Part shown: one piece after another, positions 24,837-34,924 of the stretch
Numbering within the stretch: position 1 is the first letter of the stretch
How the letters are laid out: each line of letters opens with the position of its first letter
NCBI GenBank assembly: GCA_963995525.1
Contig: OZ023218.1
Coordinates: 46,375,814-46,439,813 of the forward strand
Direction: 5' to 3'
Length of the DNA stretch: 64,000 nt
Source of the DNA: Escarpia spicata
Taxonomy: Eukaryota > Annelida > Polychaeta > Sabellida > Siboglinidae
Notes under the pieces: model-generated
The model's database searches: none
What the model was told of the DNA's origin: nothing
What the model saw: the letters and a program-made list of their open reading frames with translations, nothing else
Translations under genes and position numbers: made by a program

Positions 24837-25442
24837 GGATGCGCGGGCGACGTTGATAGCGCATTGGATGCTATCATTGAGGAGGCGCTTGGTGCACCAC
24901 CGCCTTACGAAAGTTTACACCAGATCGTGCCGTCGTGTTGTTGGAATCCATCGCCGTCGGACGTGATGCAACGACGCGTCGTCGAGTCGGGGCGGGGTCA
25001 GGTGGCCTGTCGATATGAACGACATGCGATGTCCCTCCTTGCTGAACACCTCGGTGAGCTGATATTGGAGACGGCGCGCGATCGATGCGGTGCTTGCGAA
25101 GTTAATGAGGGATGTCCGTACGTGCATATGGTCGGCTATCGAGCGGGTCGGCCTACTCGTGAGTACGCACTGCGCTAAGACAACGTAGCCGACCTCGTCA
25201 CGCAACACTTCAACGCCGTGTTGGAAACGTGTCTGCAGCGATCGCTGATACCAACCTTCGTACGTCTGGTGCAGTTACTACACGTGAAGGCGCACGGGCA
25301 GCAACCGGGGCGAGCGGGGGAACTGTATTTAGTCCAGTTCGTGTCGGACTGGCTCCTTGGCACGGATTGGCGCGAATTCATCAACCGCGCTCGACTAGAA
25401 TCGGCAGTGCACGTCTACATACAGTGCAGAAGCGGCCTTTAA
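24837..25442 (+). pseudogene. Cysteine-containing unknown Polinton protein (A), stopped
   Basis: Equivalent of the open 606-bp frame in B (44069-44674). It follows an acceptor-like TGCTGTAG, lacks an ATG and contains the CGACEVNEGCPYVHM cluster. In this copy a TAA at 25176-25178 (TAC in B) ends the frame about 90 codons early, after which the frame stays open to 25442. The function is not known. Confidence 0.6.
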
Positions 25443-25547
25443 ATCGAATGAACATTACTGCATATTCTGCTGATTTGCTTTTAATATCGCTTTTCGTTGT
25501 ACGATACGCTTAATAAAACGTTGAAAATGTACGTTCCGTTTCCGAGT

Positions 25548-25548
<1 letters not shown>

Positions 25549-25611
<63 letters not shown>

Positions 25612-25812
25612 CCACCATCGTTACTTAACAAAACCGCCACCCCATACGCATCGTTACCTAACAAAACCGCCACCCCACTCACCGCGTGTGTCCGTACCTC
25701 AACATCATTAGCCGTTACTTAACAAAACCACCACCCCATACGCATCGTTACTTAACAAAACCACCACCCCATACGCGTCGTTACCTAACAAAACCGCCAC
25801 CCCCACGTTACA
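25549..25812. repeat. (CA)n plus 28-bp repeat tract upstream of polymerase (A)
   Basis: A (CA)n array (25551-25610) is followed by about five imperfect copies of GTTACTTAACAAAACCACCA plus CCCCATACGC. The same composite tract sits at the same place in Polintons B and C with different lengths, so it is an element component rather than host sequence. Confidence 0.85.
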
Positions 25813-25840
25813 CCACTCACTGCGCATGTCCGTACCTCGT

Positions 25841-25848
25841 TATAAATA
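25841..25848 (+). promoter_or_regulatory. TATA box of polymerase gene (A)
   Basis: TATAAATA ends 33 bp before the ATG at 25882; the same box is present at the same spacing in B and C. Confidence 0.65.
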
Positions 25849-25881
25849 GGGGTGTTCGAAAAAGTAGCAGCACAAAAAAGT

Positions 25882-28800
25882 ATGCCGCCTACTACTACTA
25901 CTAGGTGGCAATGTCCGAAATGCGGTGCTTATTTCTTGAAACAGTCGAATTTAGAGCGACACGCAAAGAGTTCGAAACGATGCGGCGATGACGCGCTATG
26001 CGTAAAGCGACGAGCGTGTCCGAAATGCGGCGTAACGTACAGTACGCGCGCCGCGATGCTACGACACCTGAGGGAACGATGCGGTCATCCGGAGGTGTCG
26101 TCACCTCCCGATGATAATCCACCACCACCACCACCACCATCAGCCGACGCTCTTCAACGCGTCGTGGACGAGCATCGACGTAGCATAGAGACGTCGGTAG
26201 CGCTCGGTGCCGTACAGTCCCGCTACAACTATCGCATGACCGCCTGTACGAGTACGCGGGTGCTCGAACCGCGTCTGTGGGTTATGTTTAGCGAACGAAA
26301 GAATGCGTTTAAAATAAACTATGCTATGGTTTCGTGTTACGCCACAAGGTGTCGGCCCGTTACCGCTATTTTCATTCGTCCTGTAACTGCTGCGGTCGCC
26401 TTCTCGAAACACCCGCCCTCGCAACCGATAGTCGTTCTTTCGAACGATTCCTCGACGTCGTGCGCACGACCGACGTACTACAGTACGTCATCGCGCAGCG
26501 CCCCGACTCGGGATGGGTGGTCGAGCTCGTAACGAACGCCACCTACTTCGTGAACGCCATCCTAAACCATCCTATCGGGTGCGTCGGCGCCGCGCTCCCC
26601 GCCTACGTGCGTAACAACAAGCACGTCGTGACGTTGACGAACGATCGTCGAGGCAAGCCCTACGACGATCATCTATGCCTCTTCCGGTGCATCGGCATCC
26701 ACCTGCAAGGCGGCTGCGATGGGAGCCTAAATACGACCCGTTTAACGCGAGTAGCTAAACAACTGAGCGCGCGCTACGCCCCGACGCCGAACGGCGAGCG
26801 CCTGAACGAACTGGAACGCGTGGAGACGCTTTTTGGCATCAACATCGCCGTCTATCGACTAACGGCGACTGGCGCCGCCGAACTAGTCCGTCGGTCGATC
26901 GAAGCGCACCCCACGACCCTGAATGTCAACCTGTACGAGAATCACTTTTCGTACATAATCGATCTGCGCGCGTACGCGAAAACGTACAAGTGCTCGAAAT
27001 GCGGCAACTCCCTCTGGCGGTACCCGTCACTATTACGAAGTCACGAAGCGACGTGCGAGGGCGGTGTTCGTCACGTGTTTCCCGGCGGCATCTACCGACC
27101 GACGCCGTCCATATTTCAACGACTCGACGACGAAGGTATCGACGTCGGCGACGACGATCTGCGCTACTATCCGTACCGCGCGACATTCGATTTTGAATGT
27201 TATTTTGCCACCAACGAACTACCGCCGGATACCGACAAATGTCGGTGGCTAGCGCGACACGAACTGCTCAGCGTGAGCGTTGCGTCGAACGTGCCGGGAC
27301 ACGAAGCGGCGCGCTGTTACGTCACGACCTGTGATTCGGCCGACCTAGCGCGCCGCCTCATCGATGACCTGGAAGTCGTGAGCGCGGCGGCGTGCGCGGT
27401 TCTACGCCCCCGCTATGACGCGGTCTTCGAGGCGATCGAAGCGCTCGACGAAGACTGGCGGCGACGAAGCGACGACGACGACAAGGATTCGTCACCGTAC
27501 GCCGCACTCGCCGACCGCCTGTGGACGCACCTTCGTCAAATGCCCGTACTAGGTTTCAACAGCGGTAAGTACGATTTGAATGTCGTCAAAAAGTACTTGA
27601 CCCCCCTGCTCATAACCGACGACACGCAGCACACATCGTCGGCGTTCACCATTAAACGACAGAACGCTTACATGTGCCTGACGACGTCGACGTTGAAATT
27701 TCTCGACATAACTAATTACCTCGCGCCCGGCGTCAGCTACGAGCGCTATCTGAAAGCGTACGACTGCGCGGCGACGAAGGGGTACTTTCCGTACGAATAT
27801 ATCGACGCGTTGACGCGCCTGGACGAGACCGTCCTGCCGCCGCGCGAAACTTTCTACAGCCACCTGAAATGCGAGGGAATCTCCGCGGAGGCGTACGAAA
27901 TTTGTGCGACGGCGTGGCGCGACGAGCGCATGACGACTATGCGCGATTTTCTAATCTGGTATAATAACCGAGATGTGGCGCCGTTTCTCGAGGCCCTCGA
28001 GCGGCAGTTCGCCTTCTATCGCCGTCAGCGCATCGACATGTTCAAGGACGCCATCAGCGTACCGGGGTTGACGTTGTTGTACTTATTCAACGACCTGCCG
28101 CCGTCAATCCATTTCTCGCTGTTCAACGAACCGAACAAAGACCTGCACCGCCTACTGCAATCGCAGATCGTTGGCGGTCCATCGATCATCTTCTCGCGTC
28201 ATCACGAAGCCGGCGTGACGTCGATTCGAGGCGGTAACAACCCGTGTCGCTCGATAGTCGGCTATGACGCGAACGGTCTCTATCTATCGGCGATGATGCG
28301 GGAAATGCCGACGGGTTGGTACACGCGCCGACGCGCGGAGAACGGCTTTCGAACGGAACACGTGCACCGCTACGGTAGTATGGCCGTAGAGTGGTTGACG
28401 TACGGAGCGGAACGAATCGGCGCTCCTATATGGCACCAGTTGAACGGACGCGAGAAGCGCATCGGTAAGTACCGAGTCGACGGTTGGTGCGCCGCCACAC
28501 GAACGGCGTATCAATTTCACGGTTGTTTCTTTCACGGCTGCCCGTTATGCCAGAAGCACGTGACGACGAACGCCGTCAACGGTCAACCGATGACGACGCT
28601 GTACGCCGCGACGATCGCCGTGACGGCCTACCTGCGCCGCCACGTCGATGCCGTCGTCGAAATGTGGGAGTGCCAGTGGCGAGCCGTGAGACCACCCGTG
28701 GCGCCACCCGACGCGAGGCGCGTAACGCACTCGACGATACTGGAGGGTGTACGCGACGGCTCTCTATTTGGTCTCGTGCAGTGCGATATCGCCGTGCCGG

Positions 28801-29972
28801 AAGCGCTGCGCGCTAAGTTCGCCGAAATGCAGCCCGTATTCAAGAACGTCGATATCGCGCGCGACGATCTCAGCCCGTTCATGCGCCGCTACGCCGAGTC
28901 GCACGATCTACTCACCCGACCTCAACGGACGCTCGTTGGTAGCTACTTCGGCACGGCGATCGTACTCGCCACGCCCCTCCTACGCTGGTATCTGGAGCAC
29001 GGGCTCGTCGTCGCGCGCATCTACCAGGTGATCGAGTACACGCCGATCGCCTGCTTTCGCCGTTTCGGCGACACGGTGTCGACGGCGCGACGCGAGGGCG
29101 ACGTCGACCCCGACAAAGCGATCATCGCCGACACCTTCAAACTACTCGGCAACAGTTCGTACGGGAAGACGATTACGCGCGTCGATCGGCACCGGGATAT
29201 CAAGTACGCTACGTCGGTAGGCGCCTCGCGACTCGTCAACAACCGTCGCTTCCGGCAACTCGACGTCGTCGTCGACGACGAGCTGTACGAGGTGGCGTTG
29301 AATAAGCGCACCGTCGTCTACGACCTGCCGATTCAAATCGGTTATTTCGTGTATCAATACGCGAAATTACGAATGCTCGAATGTTATTACGACTTCGTCG
29401 ACGCCTACATTCCACGCCCGCTCTTCCAGTACTGCGCTATGGACACCGACTCGGCGTACATAGCCCTCGCGGGTCACGACATCGACGCGCTCGTACCGAA
29501 AGCGCTGCGCGAACACTACTTCCGGAATCGGTCGCTCTGGTTTCCGGCCGAATGTTGTGACGCGCACGTGGACGCGTACGTACGGCGCCGCGTCGCCGGA
29601 CTGACGTGGGAGGGTGGGGACTGCTGCGCGCGCCGTCTTCTATTCGATCGTCGAACGCCGGGTCTCTTCAAAGAAGAGTGGCGCGGCGACGGAATCGTGG
29701 CGCTGTGCAGTAAGACGTACTACTGCTTCGGCGGCGACAGCGGCGCGAAGTGCAGCACGAAGGGATTGAGTAAACGTCAGAACGATATCGACGAGCACGA
29801 CTTCCTCGCCGTACTGCGCGACCGACGCAGCGGCGTCGGTTGGTACCGCGGTTTCCAAGTGAAAAACTCGTCCGTGTTGACGTACGTTCAATAGCGCGCG
29901 GCGTTGAGCTTTTTCTACGTTAAACGCCGCGTGCTCGACGACGGCGTCACCACGGCGCCGATACTCGTCTAA
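25882..29972 (+). pseudogene. polB: Protein-primed DNA polymerase B (A), frameshifted
   Basis: Homologous throughout to the open polymerase of copy B. A one-base deletion near 26320 shifts the frame after about 147 codons; a second frame then stays open to 29894. There a TAG replaces the GAG of B, removing the last 26 codons. All exonuclease and polymerase motifs downstream of the frameshift are intact (for example LLGNSSYGKT and MDTDSAYIAL). The lesions are few, so inactivation looks recent. Confidence 0.9.
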
Positions 29973-30130
29973 CTCGTATAACTAAACCTACCCTAGGGGT
30001 GGGGGGCCGCCTAGGGGTAGGGTTCTGTATGTATGTATGTATGTAGGTAGGGTAGGGTAATAAAAAAAAAACACAAGTGCGTACATTTCATCGTCGTTTG
30101 TTTTTTATTACTACTATACACGTAAAAGCG
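29973..30130. terminator. Shared 3' region between polymerase and late cluster (A)
   Basis: Lies between two convergent genes. It has CCTAGGGGTGGGGGGCCGCC, a nearby CCTAGGGGTAGGG, then TATG and TAGGG repeats and AATAAAAA-type signals on the plus strand. It is conserved in copies B and C, so it probably holds both polyadenylation regions. Confidence 0.55.
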
Positions 30131-30135
30131 AAGCG

Positions 30136-30594
30136 TTAATGCAATGGTTTTAACCAATCGAATACGAGAGAGTCATTGGCCACCCGATTGGTGCCGAATA
30201 GGTTCTGGAACGTCGTCAACGGCATGCCGCGACATCGGAGGAGTAGATAGGCGACGCAATATTGTCCGCATACGTTAGAGACGACGCTCTGCAGTCTCTT
30301 GTCGTTGTACGTCCACGCGTCGCCGCAGTATCGGTGCAGGAAGGCGCGGAAGTCGGCGTGCAGCGGCGGTAGACCGTACGAATCGAAGTACTCGCCGACG
30401 CCTCGCCGATCGACGTAGACGGCCACCCAGTGCTCCCCCGGTTCGCCGCCGTCGTCGGTGTTGCACACGAAGGCCATCGGGTAAGTGGCGGCGGTGGCGG
30501 TGGTAAGTAGCGCGTCTTTAGGTACGACGCCGACGACGATGCGTTTAGCGTACGCGTCGAGTTCGAGGCGACGCAGCAGTTGGAACGTATCCAT
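30136..30594 (-). CDS. Adenain-like cysteine protease (A)
   Basis: A 152-residue homologue of the protease in copy C. The catalytic set is visible as H55 (GEHWVAVY), D71 (YFDSYG), Q102 and C109 (SNVCGQYC), matching the order and spacing of adenovirus protease. Known Polinton proteases of this family mature capsid proteins. It begins 5 bp after the capsid gene stop and reads open to its end. Confidence 0.88.
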   Translation of the reverse strand: MDTFQLLRRLELDAYAKRIVVGVVPKDALLTTATAATYPMAFVCNTDDGGEPGEHWVAVYVDRRGVGEYFDSYGLPPLHADFRAFLHRYCGDAWTYNDKRLQSVVSNVCGQYCVAYLLLRCRGMPLTTFQNLFGTNRVANDSLVFDWLKPLH

Positions 30595-30599
30595 GGCGG

Positions 30600-31904
30600 T
30601 TACGAGGTACAGTCGTACAGGACGTTCCGGGTCCGATCGATTTCCATCACCGTCTCGAATTCCGCGTACACGACGACGTTCACCGGTCGGGGCAGCGGCG
30701 TCGAGAACTGCATGTCAGCGCCCACGCTCCCCTGATGCACGACGTTGAAATGATCCCCGTCGCAACAGTCGGGGGTCAGGTCGAAAGCGAAGACGGTGTA
30801 GCCGGCCTCGAAGTCCGAGCGCGATATGTCGTTCCCCTCGTCCTCGCCCGCCTTTCCGGTGGCCTCGAAGAGATTCATGTAGCTTCGTATGCACCGGTGG
30901 TGCGGGAAGTCCGGCTGCAGCGGCTTGCTCGGCACCTGACGTCCGTCGACGGTGAGCGCGAGGAAGTTTATGTCGTAGTGCTGCGCGTTGAACGGGTTTC
31001 TAGTGTTGTCTCCGTTGTAGGCGGCGTTGTCGATCATAATCAGGATTATGCGTTTCGGAATCGCACCCATGTACAGGTTCTCGTGCGTGTGCGATAGCGT
31101 ACCCGCGCCTATCGAGAACGACTTGCAGTCGACGCGGCGCATCGGAAACTTAGCCGTTCCCAAAGTCCACGCTTTGATGTGACCCAGCTGGACTTCCGGG
31201 TTCAACTTCACTTTTCGGACGAACAGGCAAATCGAGCGTATCAAGATACGCCACCCCGGCGCGGCAGCCGCGCCCATGAGCGCGAAGGCGTCCTTCGACT
31301 GGATCATGCGTATTTTCGTGTCGACGCCGCTCGGTAGGAGGAGGTTTACCGTAAACGCGTCGACGTGCGGGTGTCCCATCATCTCCACCTCGGCGCTGCC
31401 CGCCGTCAGTTCGCGCCGCGCTACGAACCCGGTGTTGTCGTCCCCGCGCGCGTTCATGTGTCCGGCGCTGTCTTTGTAACATAACGACCCCATGAGATGT
31501 GATCGTTTCGCGTCGCTACCGTAACTCAGCAGGGTCTCGATGTAGGACCGATACGCGTACGTATTGGTCGATGGCGTCACGAGCGTACCGTTCAGCGACA
31601 CGTCGATTTGACTGAACATCGAATGGAGGAAATTGTTGACCGGCGCCACGTTGGTGCCGGCCGCCAGATCGGTACCGTCCCCCTGAACCACTTTGAAGCG
31701 GACGTACGTTTGAAGGGTCGCCAGGTCTGTATAGTCGTTACCCGACCCCGGAATGAGGAACTCGATGGGACCGCCGGCGTCGAGAGCCGTCAGCGGTTGG
31801 TAGACGGTCCAATGACTGCTCTCGATGCTCTTCTGCGTCAGCGGTCCGGTGAACAGGTCCAGTTCGGCCTTCACGCCCTCGCACGCTGTCTTTACGAACG
31901 CCAT
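30600..31904 (-). CDS. Major capsid protein candidate, F54H12.2-like (A)
   Basis: A 434-residue protein with the conserved stretches GPIEFLIPGSGNDYTDL, APVNNFLHSMFSQIDVSLNG and YAEFETVMEIDRTRNVLYD, which I recognise as the invertebrate F54H12.2-like family found in Polintons and thought to be a jelly-roll capsid protein. Open throughout. It differs from copy C in scattered substitutions, including CLFVRKVK versus YLEVRKVK. Confidence 0.75.
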   Translation of the reverse strand: MAFVKTACEGVKAELDLFTGPLTQKSIESSHWTVYQPLTALDAGGPIEFLIPGSGNDYTDLATLQTYVRFKVVQGDGTDLAAGTNVAPVNNFLHSMFSQIDVSLNGTLVTPSTNTYAYRSYIETLLSYGSDAKRSHLMGSLCYKDSAGHMNARGDDNTGFVARRELTAGSAEVEMMGHPHVDAFTVNLLLPSGVDTKIRMIQSKDAFALMGAAAAPGWRILIRSICLFVRKVKLNPEVQLGHIKAWTLGTAKFPMRRVDCKSFSIGAGTLSHTHENLYMGAIPKRIILIMIDNAAYNGDNTRNPFNAQHYDINFLALTVDGRQVPSKPLQPDFPHHRCIRSYMNLFEATGKAGEDEGNDISRSDFEAGYTVFAFDLTPDCCDGDHFNVVHQGSVGADMQFSTPLPRPVNVVVYAEFETVMEIDRTRNVLYDCTS

Positions 31905-31906
31905 CG

Positions 31907-32314
31907 TTACGCGTCGAATATATCGACCGGTCGACGCCCTCTCTTCCGTCTACTGACGCTCGTCGCCGTTCGACGCTGCTTCTTTATAGGCGGATTTTTT
32001 TTCAACCTTCTCTTCTTCGGCGCCGGCCCTTTCAATAGGCCGTCGAGAAGATCAACCCCGGCCTCCTTCGCGCGTCGTTTTACCGACGCTTTCAGATTGC
32101 CGCCGCCGACGACGTCCCGCGCCACGTGCACGCCGGTTTTGAGCGCGCGTTTTCCCAACGCCATAGCGCCTCTCTTAAAAAGTGGCAAGACGCTTCGAAA
32201 GAGGCTCCCGAAGATATTACCCAGACCGTGTCCTCGTTGACCCCGACCGCCGACGAAGACCGGTAGTTGACCGCCGACCTGTCGAACGTAGTAGTCCTCG
32301 TACGGGTTCGGCAT
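31907..32314 (-). CDS. Basic glycine-rich pX-like capsid-associated protein (A)
   Basis: A 135-residue protein with YEDYYVRQVGGQLPVF, then GHGLGNIFGSLFRSVLPLF and a Lys/Arg-rich C-terminus. This GLGxxFxxLFRxxxP pattern is common to small minor capsid or core proteins next to Polinton capsid genes and resembles adenovirus pX/pVI-type proteins. Gap of 2 bp to the capsid gene. Confidence 0.65.
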   Translation of the reverse strand: MPNPYEDYYVRQVGGQLPVFVGGRGQRGHGLGNIFGSLFRSVLPLFKRGAMALGKRALKTGVHVARDVVGGGNLKASVKRRAKEAGVDLLDGLLKGPAPKKRRLKKNPPIKKQRRTATSVSRRKRGRRPVDIFDA

Positions 32315-32319
32315 GGTGG

Positions 32320-33186
32320 TTAAAACAATCTCGATTTACAGCGTCTGATGTGAAGCGTCGCCACTAGCTTTCCCCGCTCGAATGGTATCGGTTGACCGCA
32401 ATCGTCTCTTATATCGACCTCGATCGTGTCGAACTGACGCCGCAGCAGCTTCACGTATTGGACGCGGTCGAACGTTTCCGAAATAACGCTACCGTTCGTA
32501 CCGAAGACGGCGATGTTTCGAAGGAGCGGCGCGTACACGTCGCCGACGACGCGCGATTCCACGAGATCCGTGTACACGTACAGAGTGTCGACGCCCGCCT
32601 TCATATCCACCGTATTTCGACCTTCGTACGCGAATGTGTACGAGGCGGGGGTGGTCTCAATAACGACGACTTCCGGTTCGGGCCCCATCATCGGCGGACT
32701 TACGATAATGTTCTTATGGAAACCTAGCACGCTCTTCAGACGGCTCGTATCGGGTAGGGTAAAGGCGACACCCGCCGTCATACGCAGCGTCATTCGGTTA
32801 GAGACACCGCTGTACTCTAGATACACCCTCACCTTATCGGTCCACAATTTCCTTAGCGCCTCGTTGATCTCGCGCAGTAGCACGAAAACGTTGTTGTAGA
32901 AACCGTGAGCAATCGTACCCTGTCGGTATATTCCGATACCGTCCATGGTCGTGAAAAGACCCATCTCACCTCGGGGCGCCGACAGGTAGAAGGTAGCATC
33001 CGCCTCTCTCACGTTGTACCACGTGTGCGGGTACTGTAGCGTCACCAGTCCGCATTCCCATTCTCCGCCGGCCAGGTCGAAACGTCGCGGCAGCGTCGTG
33101 ATGTAGTGCGTCATCGTATTTTCGGGGTACCGCTTCATAGACGCGTTGCTCGGTAGCGTCAGGTAAAAGTCAGACGATACCGCCAT
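32320..33186 (-). CDS. Minor capsid (penton-like) protein candidate (A)
   Basis: A 288-residue protein beginning with SDFYLTLPSNASM and containing ECGLVTLQYPHTWYNV and a C-terminal FERGKLVATLHIR, a layout shared by a conserved Polinton protein proposed as single jelly-roll minor capsid. It overlaps the preceding membrane-protein gene by 17 bp. The structural assignment is inferred. Confidence 0.6.
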   Translation of the reverse strand: MAVSSDFYLTLPSNASMKRYPENTMTHYITTLPRRFDLAGGEWECGLVTLQYPHTWYNVREADATFYLSAPRGEMGLFTTMDGIGIYRQGTIAHGFYNNVFVLLREINEALRKLWTDKVRVYLEYSGVSNRMTLRMTAGVAFTLPDTSRLKSVLGFHKNIIVSPPMMGPEPEVVVIETTPASYTFAYEGRNTVDMKAGVDTLYVYTDLVESRVVGDVYAPLLRNIAVFGTNGSVISETFDRVQYVKLLRRQFDTIEVDIRDDCGQPIPFERGKLVATLHIRRCKSRLF

Positions 33187-33565
33187 CGTCTCGTCGTCGT
33201 CGTCGACCGCCGCCGCCGCCGCTCATAGACGGACTCGGGAGCAGGTAACCGAGACAGCTGCTCAACAGCGCCGTCCACAGATTGGAGTCGCCTTGCCCCC
33301 GCGTCAGATTGTATATACTAACGGCGATGACGAAGTACAGGACGATGACCTGACAGAGGAATACGATTTCGGCTTTTGGGCATTCGTTACCGCAGAGCCG
33401 CCATGGATCGGGTTCGTGGACGGTGGAGTCGTCGGCGTTCTCGACGGCGTCGACGGAGTCCTCGTTGGTAGTCGTCGTCGGCCGCTCTGAACCAGTCGCA
33501 GCGTCGACGGAGTCCTCTTTGGTAGTCTTCTTCTTCTTCGGCTGCTGCTCGTCCCTCGCCTCCAT
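33170..33565 (-). CDS. Membrane protein with Cys-rich anchor region (A)
   Basis: 131 residues from the ATG at 33565: an acidic/Thr-rich N-terminus with two DSVDA repeats, then ECPKAEIVFLCQVIVLYFVI (membrane segment), NLTRGQGDSNLWTALLSSCL, GYLLPSP and a basic tail. The same arrangement is found in small membrane proteins of other Polintons. Further upstream in-frame ATGs overlap the integrase frame and are less likely starts. Confidence 0.6.
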   Translation of the reverse strand: MEARDEQQPKKKKTTKEDSVDAATGSERPTTTTNEDSVDAVENADDSTVHEPDPWRLCGNECPKAEIVFLCQVIVLYFVIAVSIYNLTRGQGDSNLWTALLSSCLGYLLPSPSMSGGGGGRRRRRDDGGIV

Positions 33566-33680
33566 CGCGCCACTGCGGTCTGCGGGTACAGCAGGGCCCC
33601 TTATACGGGAGGAGCGACGTTCCCCTGCATAAGCACGACTCGTGCAGTCGCCAGCATTCCTCGTGACGTGTCCAACGCAT
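33387..33680 (-). CDS. Small Cys/His-rich ORF after integrase (A)
   Basis: A 97-codon frame starting 2 bp after the integrase stop, reading MRWTRHEECWRLHE then LPYKGPCC, and overlapping the membrane-protein gene in another frame. The equivalent exists in copy C (95 codons). The substitution pattern between copies is mixed, so coding is uncertain; its Cys/His content is compatible with a metal-binding peptide. Confidence 0.3.
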   Translation of the reverse strand: MRWTRHEECWRLHESCLCRGTSLLPYKGPCCTRRPQWRDGGEGRAAAEEEEDYQRGLRRRCDWFRAADDDYQRGLRRRRRERRRLHRPRTRSMAALR

Positions 33681-33681
33681 G

Positions 33682-34812
33682 CTATAGGTCCACGAGCGCC
33701 GCGGCGTCGATCCAACTGTTGAAGGAGGCCGGGTAACCGCTCCATTTCACGAGCGCCTCCGACCCGCCGCCGCGACGACGACGCCGCTGCAGAACCGCCT
33801 CCACTCGATACAGTTTGTCCTTCGGAACGACTACGCGTTGTACTTCCTGTTCGTAGAAGGTGCCCTCTATCGGTGTCCCCGCGTCGTCCTTCAGGCGATA
33901 AACGGGCGGTGCGGACGGATGCGCCTCTACGACGGTGAAGAGCTCCTCGCTCCAATTAGGCATGTATCCTTTTTTGAATTGACCCCTCGTCTTACTGATA
34001 CGCACGCGATCTCCTTCGCGAAGTTTCGGTTTTTTCCCCCTACCGCCGCCGCCGCCGCCGTACAGGCGTTGCCATACGGCCTCCTGATTCGTCGCGTCGA
34101 CGCTCGCCGGCGCCCTACCGATGCTTCGATGATAGACGTTGTTGTACGAATGCACGAAATCCGGTAACGCCTCTACGTAGCGCAGCGTCTCGTGTTTCGT
34201 AAAATAACGCCACATGCGCGTTTTCAAAGTCCTATTGAATCGTTCCACGACGCTCGCTTTTGTCTCCTCGTTATGCGTCACGAAATGATGAACGCCGCGA
34301 CTCTTTAGGAACGTTTGCAGGGGTCGATTCAGAAACTCGGTCCCCTTATCGGTCTGCAGCGCGTTCGGCGGCGGCGCGTCGTTCAGCAGACGCTCGAAGG
34401 CCGCGACGAGCGATGCGCCGGACTTACTTTTCAACGGAACGCACCACGCCCGCTTCGAAAACACGTCGATGACCGTCAATAGAAATGTTATACCGTCGTT
34501 GTGTTTTTTTAACCTAGTCAGATCGACCAGATCAGCTTGCCACTGCTGGTTTTGGCCGCCCACGATGACGCAACGTCGTTTGAAACGTCTTTTAACCGGT
34601 TTGTGTAGAGTATAAGCGTCCTGCGCCGCTAGCCACCTCTCGACATCCGGTCGTCGTCGCCCCCCCTTTGACGCCCGGTGCAACGCGTCAACACCTCCGT
34701 AACTTCCCGCTCGTTTCGGATCGAAGTAGAGTTCATTCAGTTCAGCGTCGTCGTCGTCGTCGTTTCGTTTTCGAAGGTTTCGTTTTGGACGACGACTCCA
34801 CCCGGACACCAT
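33682..34812 (-). CDS. int: Polinton integrase with C-terminal chromodomain (A)
   Basis: 376 residues from the ATG shared with copy C (an upstream ATG in a Val run at 34839 is less likely). Catalytic core: WQADLVDL, LQTDKGTEFL and ASVVERFNRTLK provide the D,D35E-type triad. C-terminal YRVEAVL...LVKWSGYPASFNSWI is a chromodomain. Open throughout in this otherwise decayed copy. Confidence 0.92.
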   Translation of the reverse strand: MVSGWSRRPKRNLRKRNDDDDDAELNELYFDPKRAGSYGGVDALHRASKGGRRRPDVERWLAAQDAYTLHKPVKRRFKRRCVIVGGQNQQWQADLVDLTRLKKHNDGITFLLTVIDVFSKRAWCVPLKSKSGASLVAAFERLLNDAPPPNALQTDKGTEFLNRPLQTFLKSRGVHHFVTHNEETKASVVERFNRTLKTRMWRYFTKHETLRYVEALPDFVHSYNNVYHRSIGRAPASVDATNQEAVWQRLYGGGGGGRGKKPKLREGDRVRISKTRGQFKKGYMPNWSEELFTVVEAHPSAPPVYRLKDDAGTPIEGTFYEQEVQRVVVPKDKLYRVEAVLQRRRRRGGGSEALVKWSGYPASFNSWIDAAALVDL

Positions 34813-34922
34813 GACCACGACGACGACGACGACGACCAACGAACGACGACTATTATATAGAGAGCGATAACGGCGATGACGACGAGACCGACGATGGCGA
34901 CCGTTCGTTGTATCGACGGCAT
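34737..34922 (-). CDS. Small single-span membrane protein (A)
   Basis: 61 residues from the ATG at 34922: short N-terminus, a hydrophobic segment (VAIVGLVVIAVIALYIIVVV), Ser-rich stretch and a tail with two NET glycosylation-type sequons. It overlaps the integrase start in another frame and follows the preceding stop by 2 bp. Confidence 0.55.
   Translation of the reverse strand: MPSIQRTVAIVGLVVIAVIALYIIVVVRWSSSSSSWSWCPGGVVVQNETFENETTTTTTLN
34853..34859 (-). promoter_or_regulatory. TATA box of integrase gene (A)
   Basis: TATATAA on the minus strand about 40 bp upstream of the integrase ATG at 34812; embedded in the small membrane-protein frame and conserved in copy C. Confidence 0.45.
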
Positions 34923-34924
34923 CG

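Noticed and set aside
25549..25812. Possible CRISPR-like array (regular 28-bp repeats)
   Set aside because: Repeats are adjoining and imperfect without unique spacers, and the context is a eukaryotic transposon.
27064..29357. Many ORFs antisense or out of frame within the polymerase genes, similar in A, B and C
   Set aside because: GC-rich codon bias opens alternative frames; they repeat only because the polymerase sequence is conserved.
33566..33955. Long upstream extension of the membrane-protein frame (261 codons in total)
   Set aside because: The extension lies within the integrase chromodomain in another frame; the ATG at 33565 and its equivalent in C give a compact protein.
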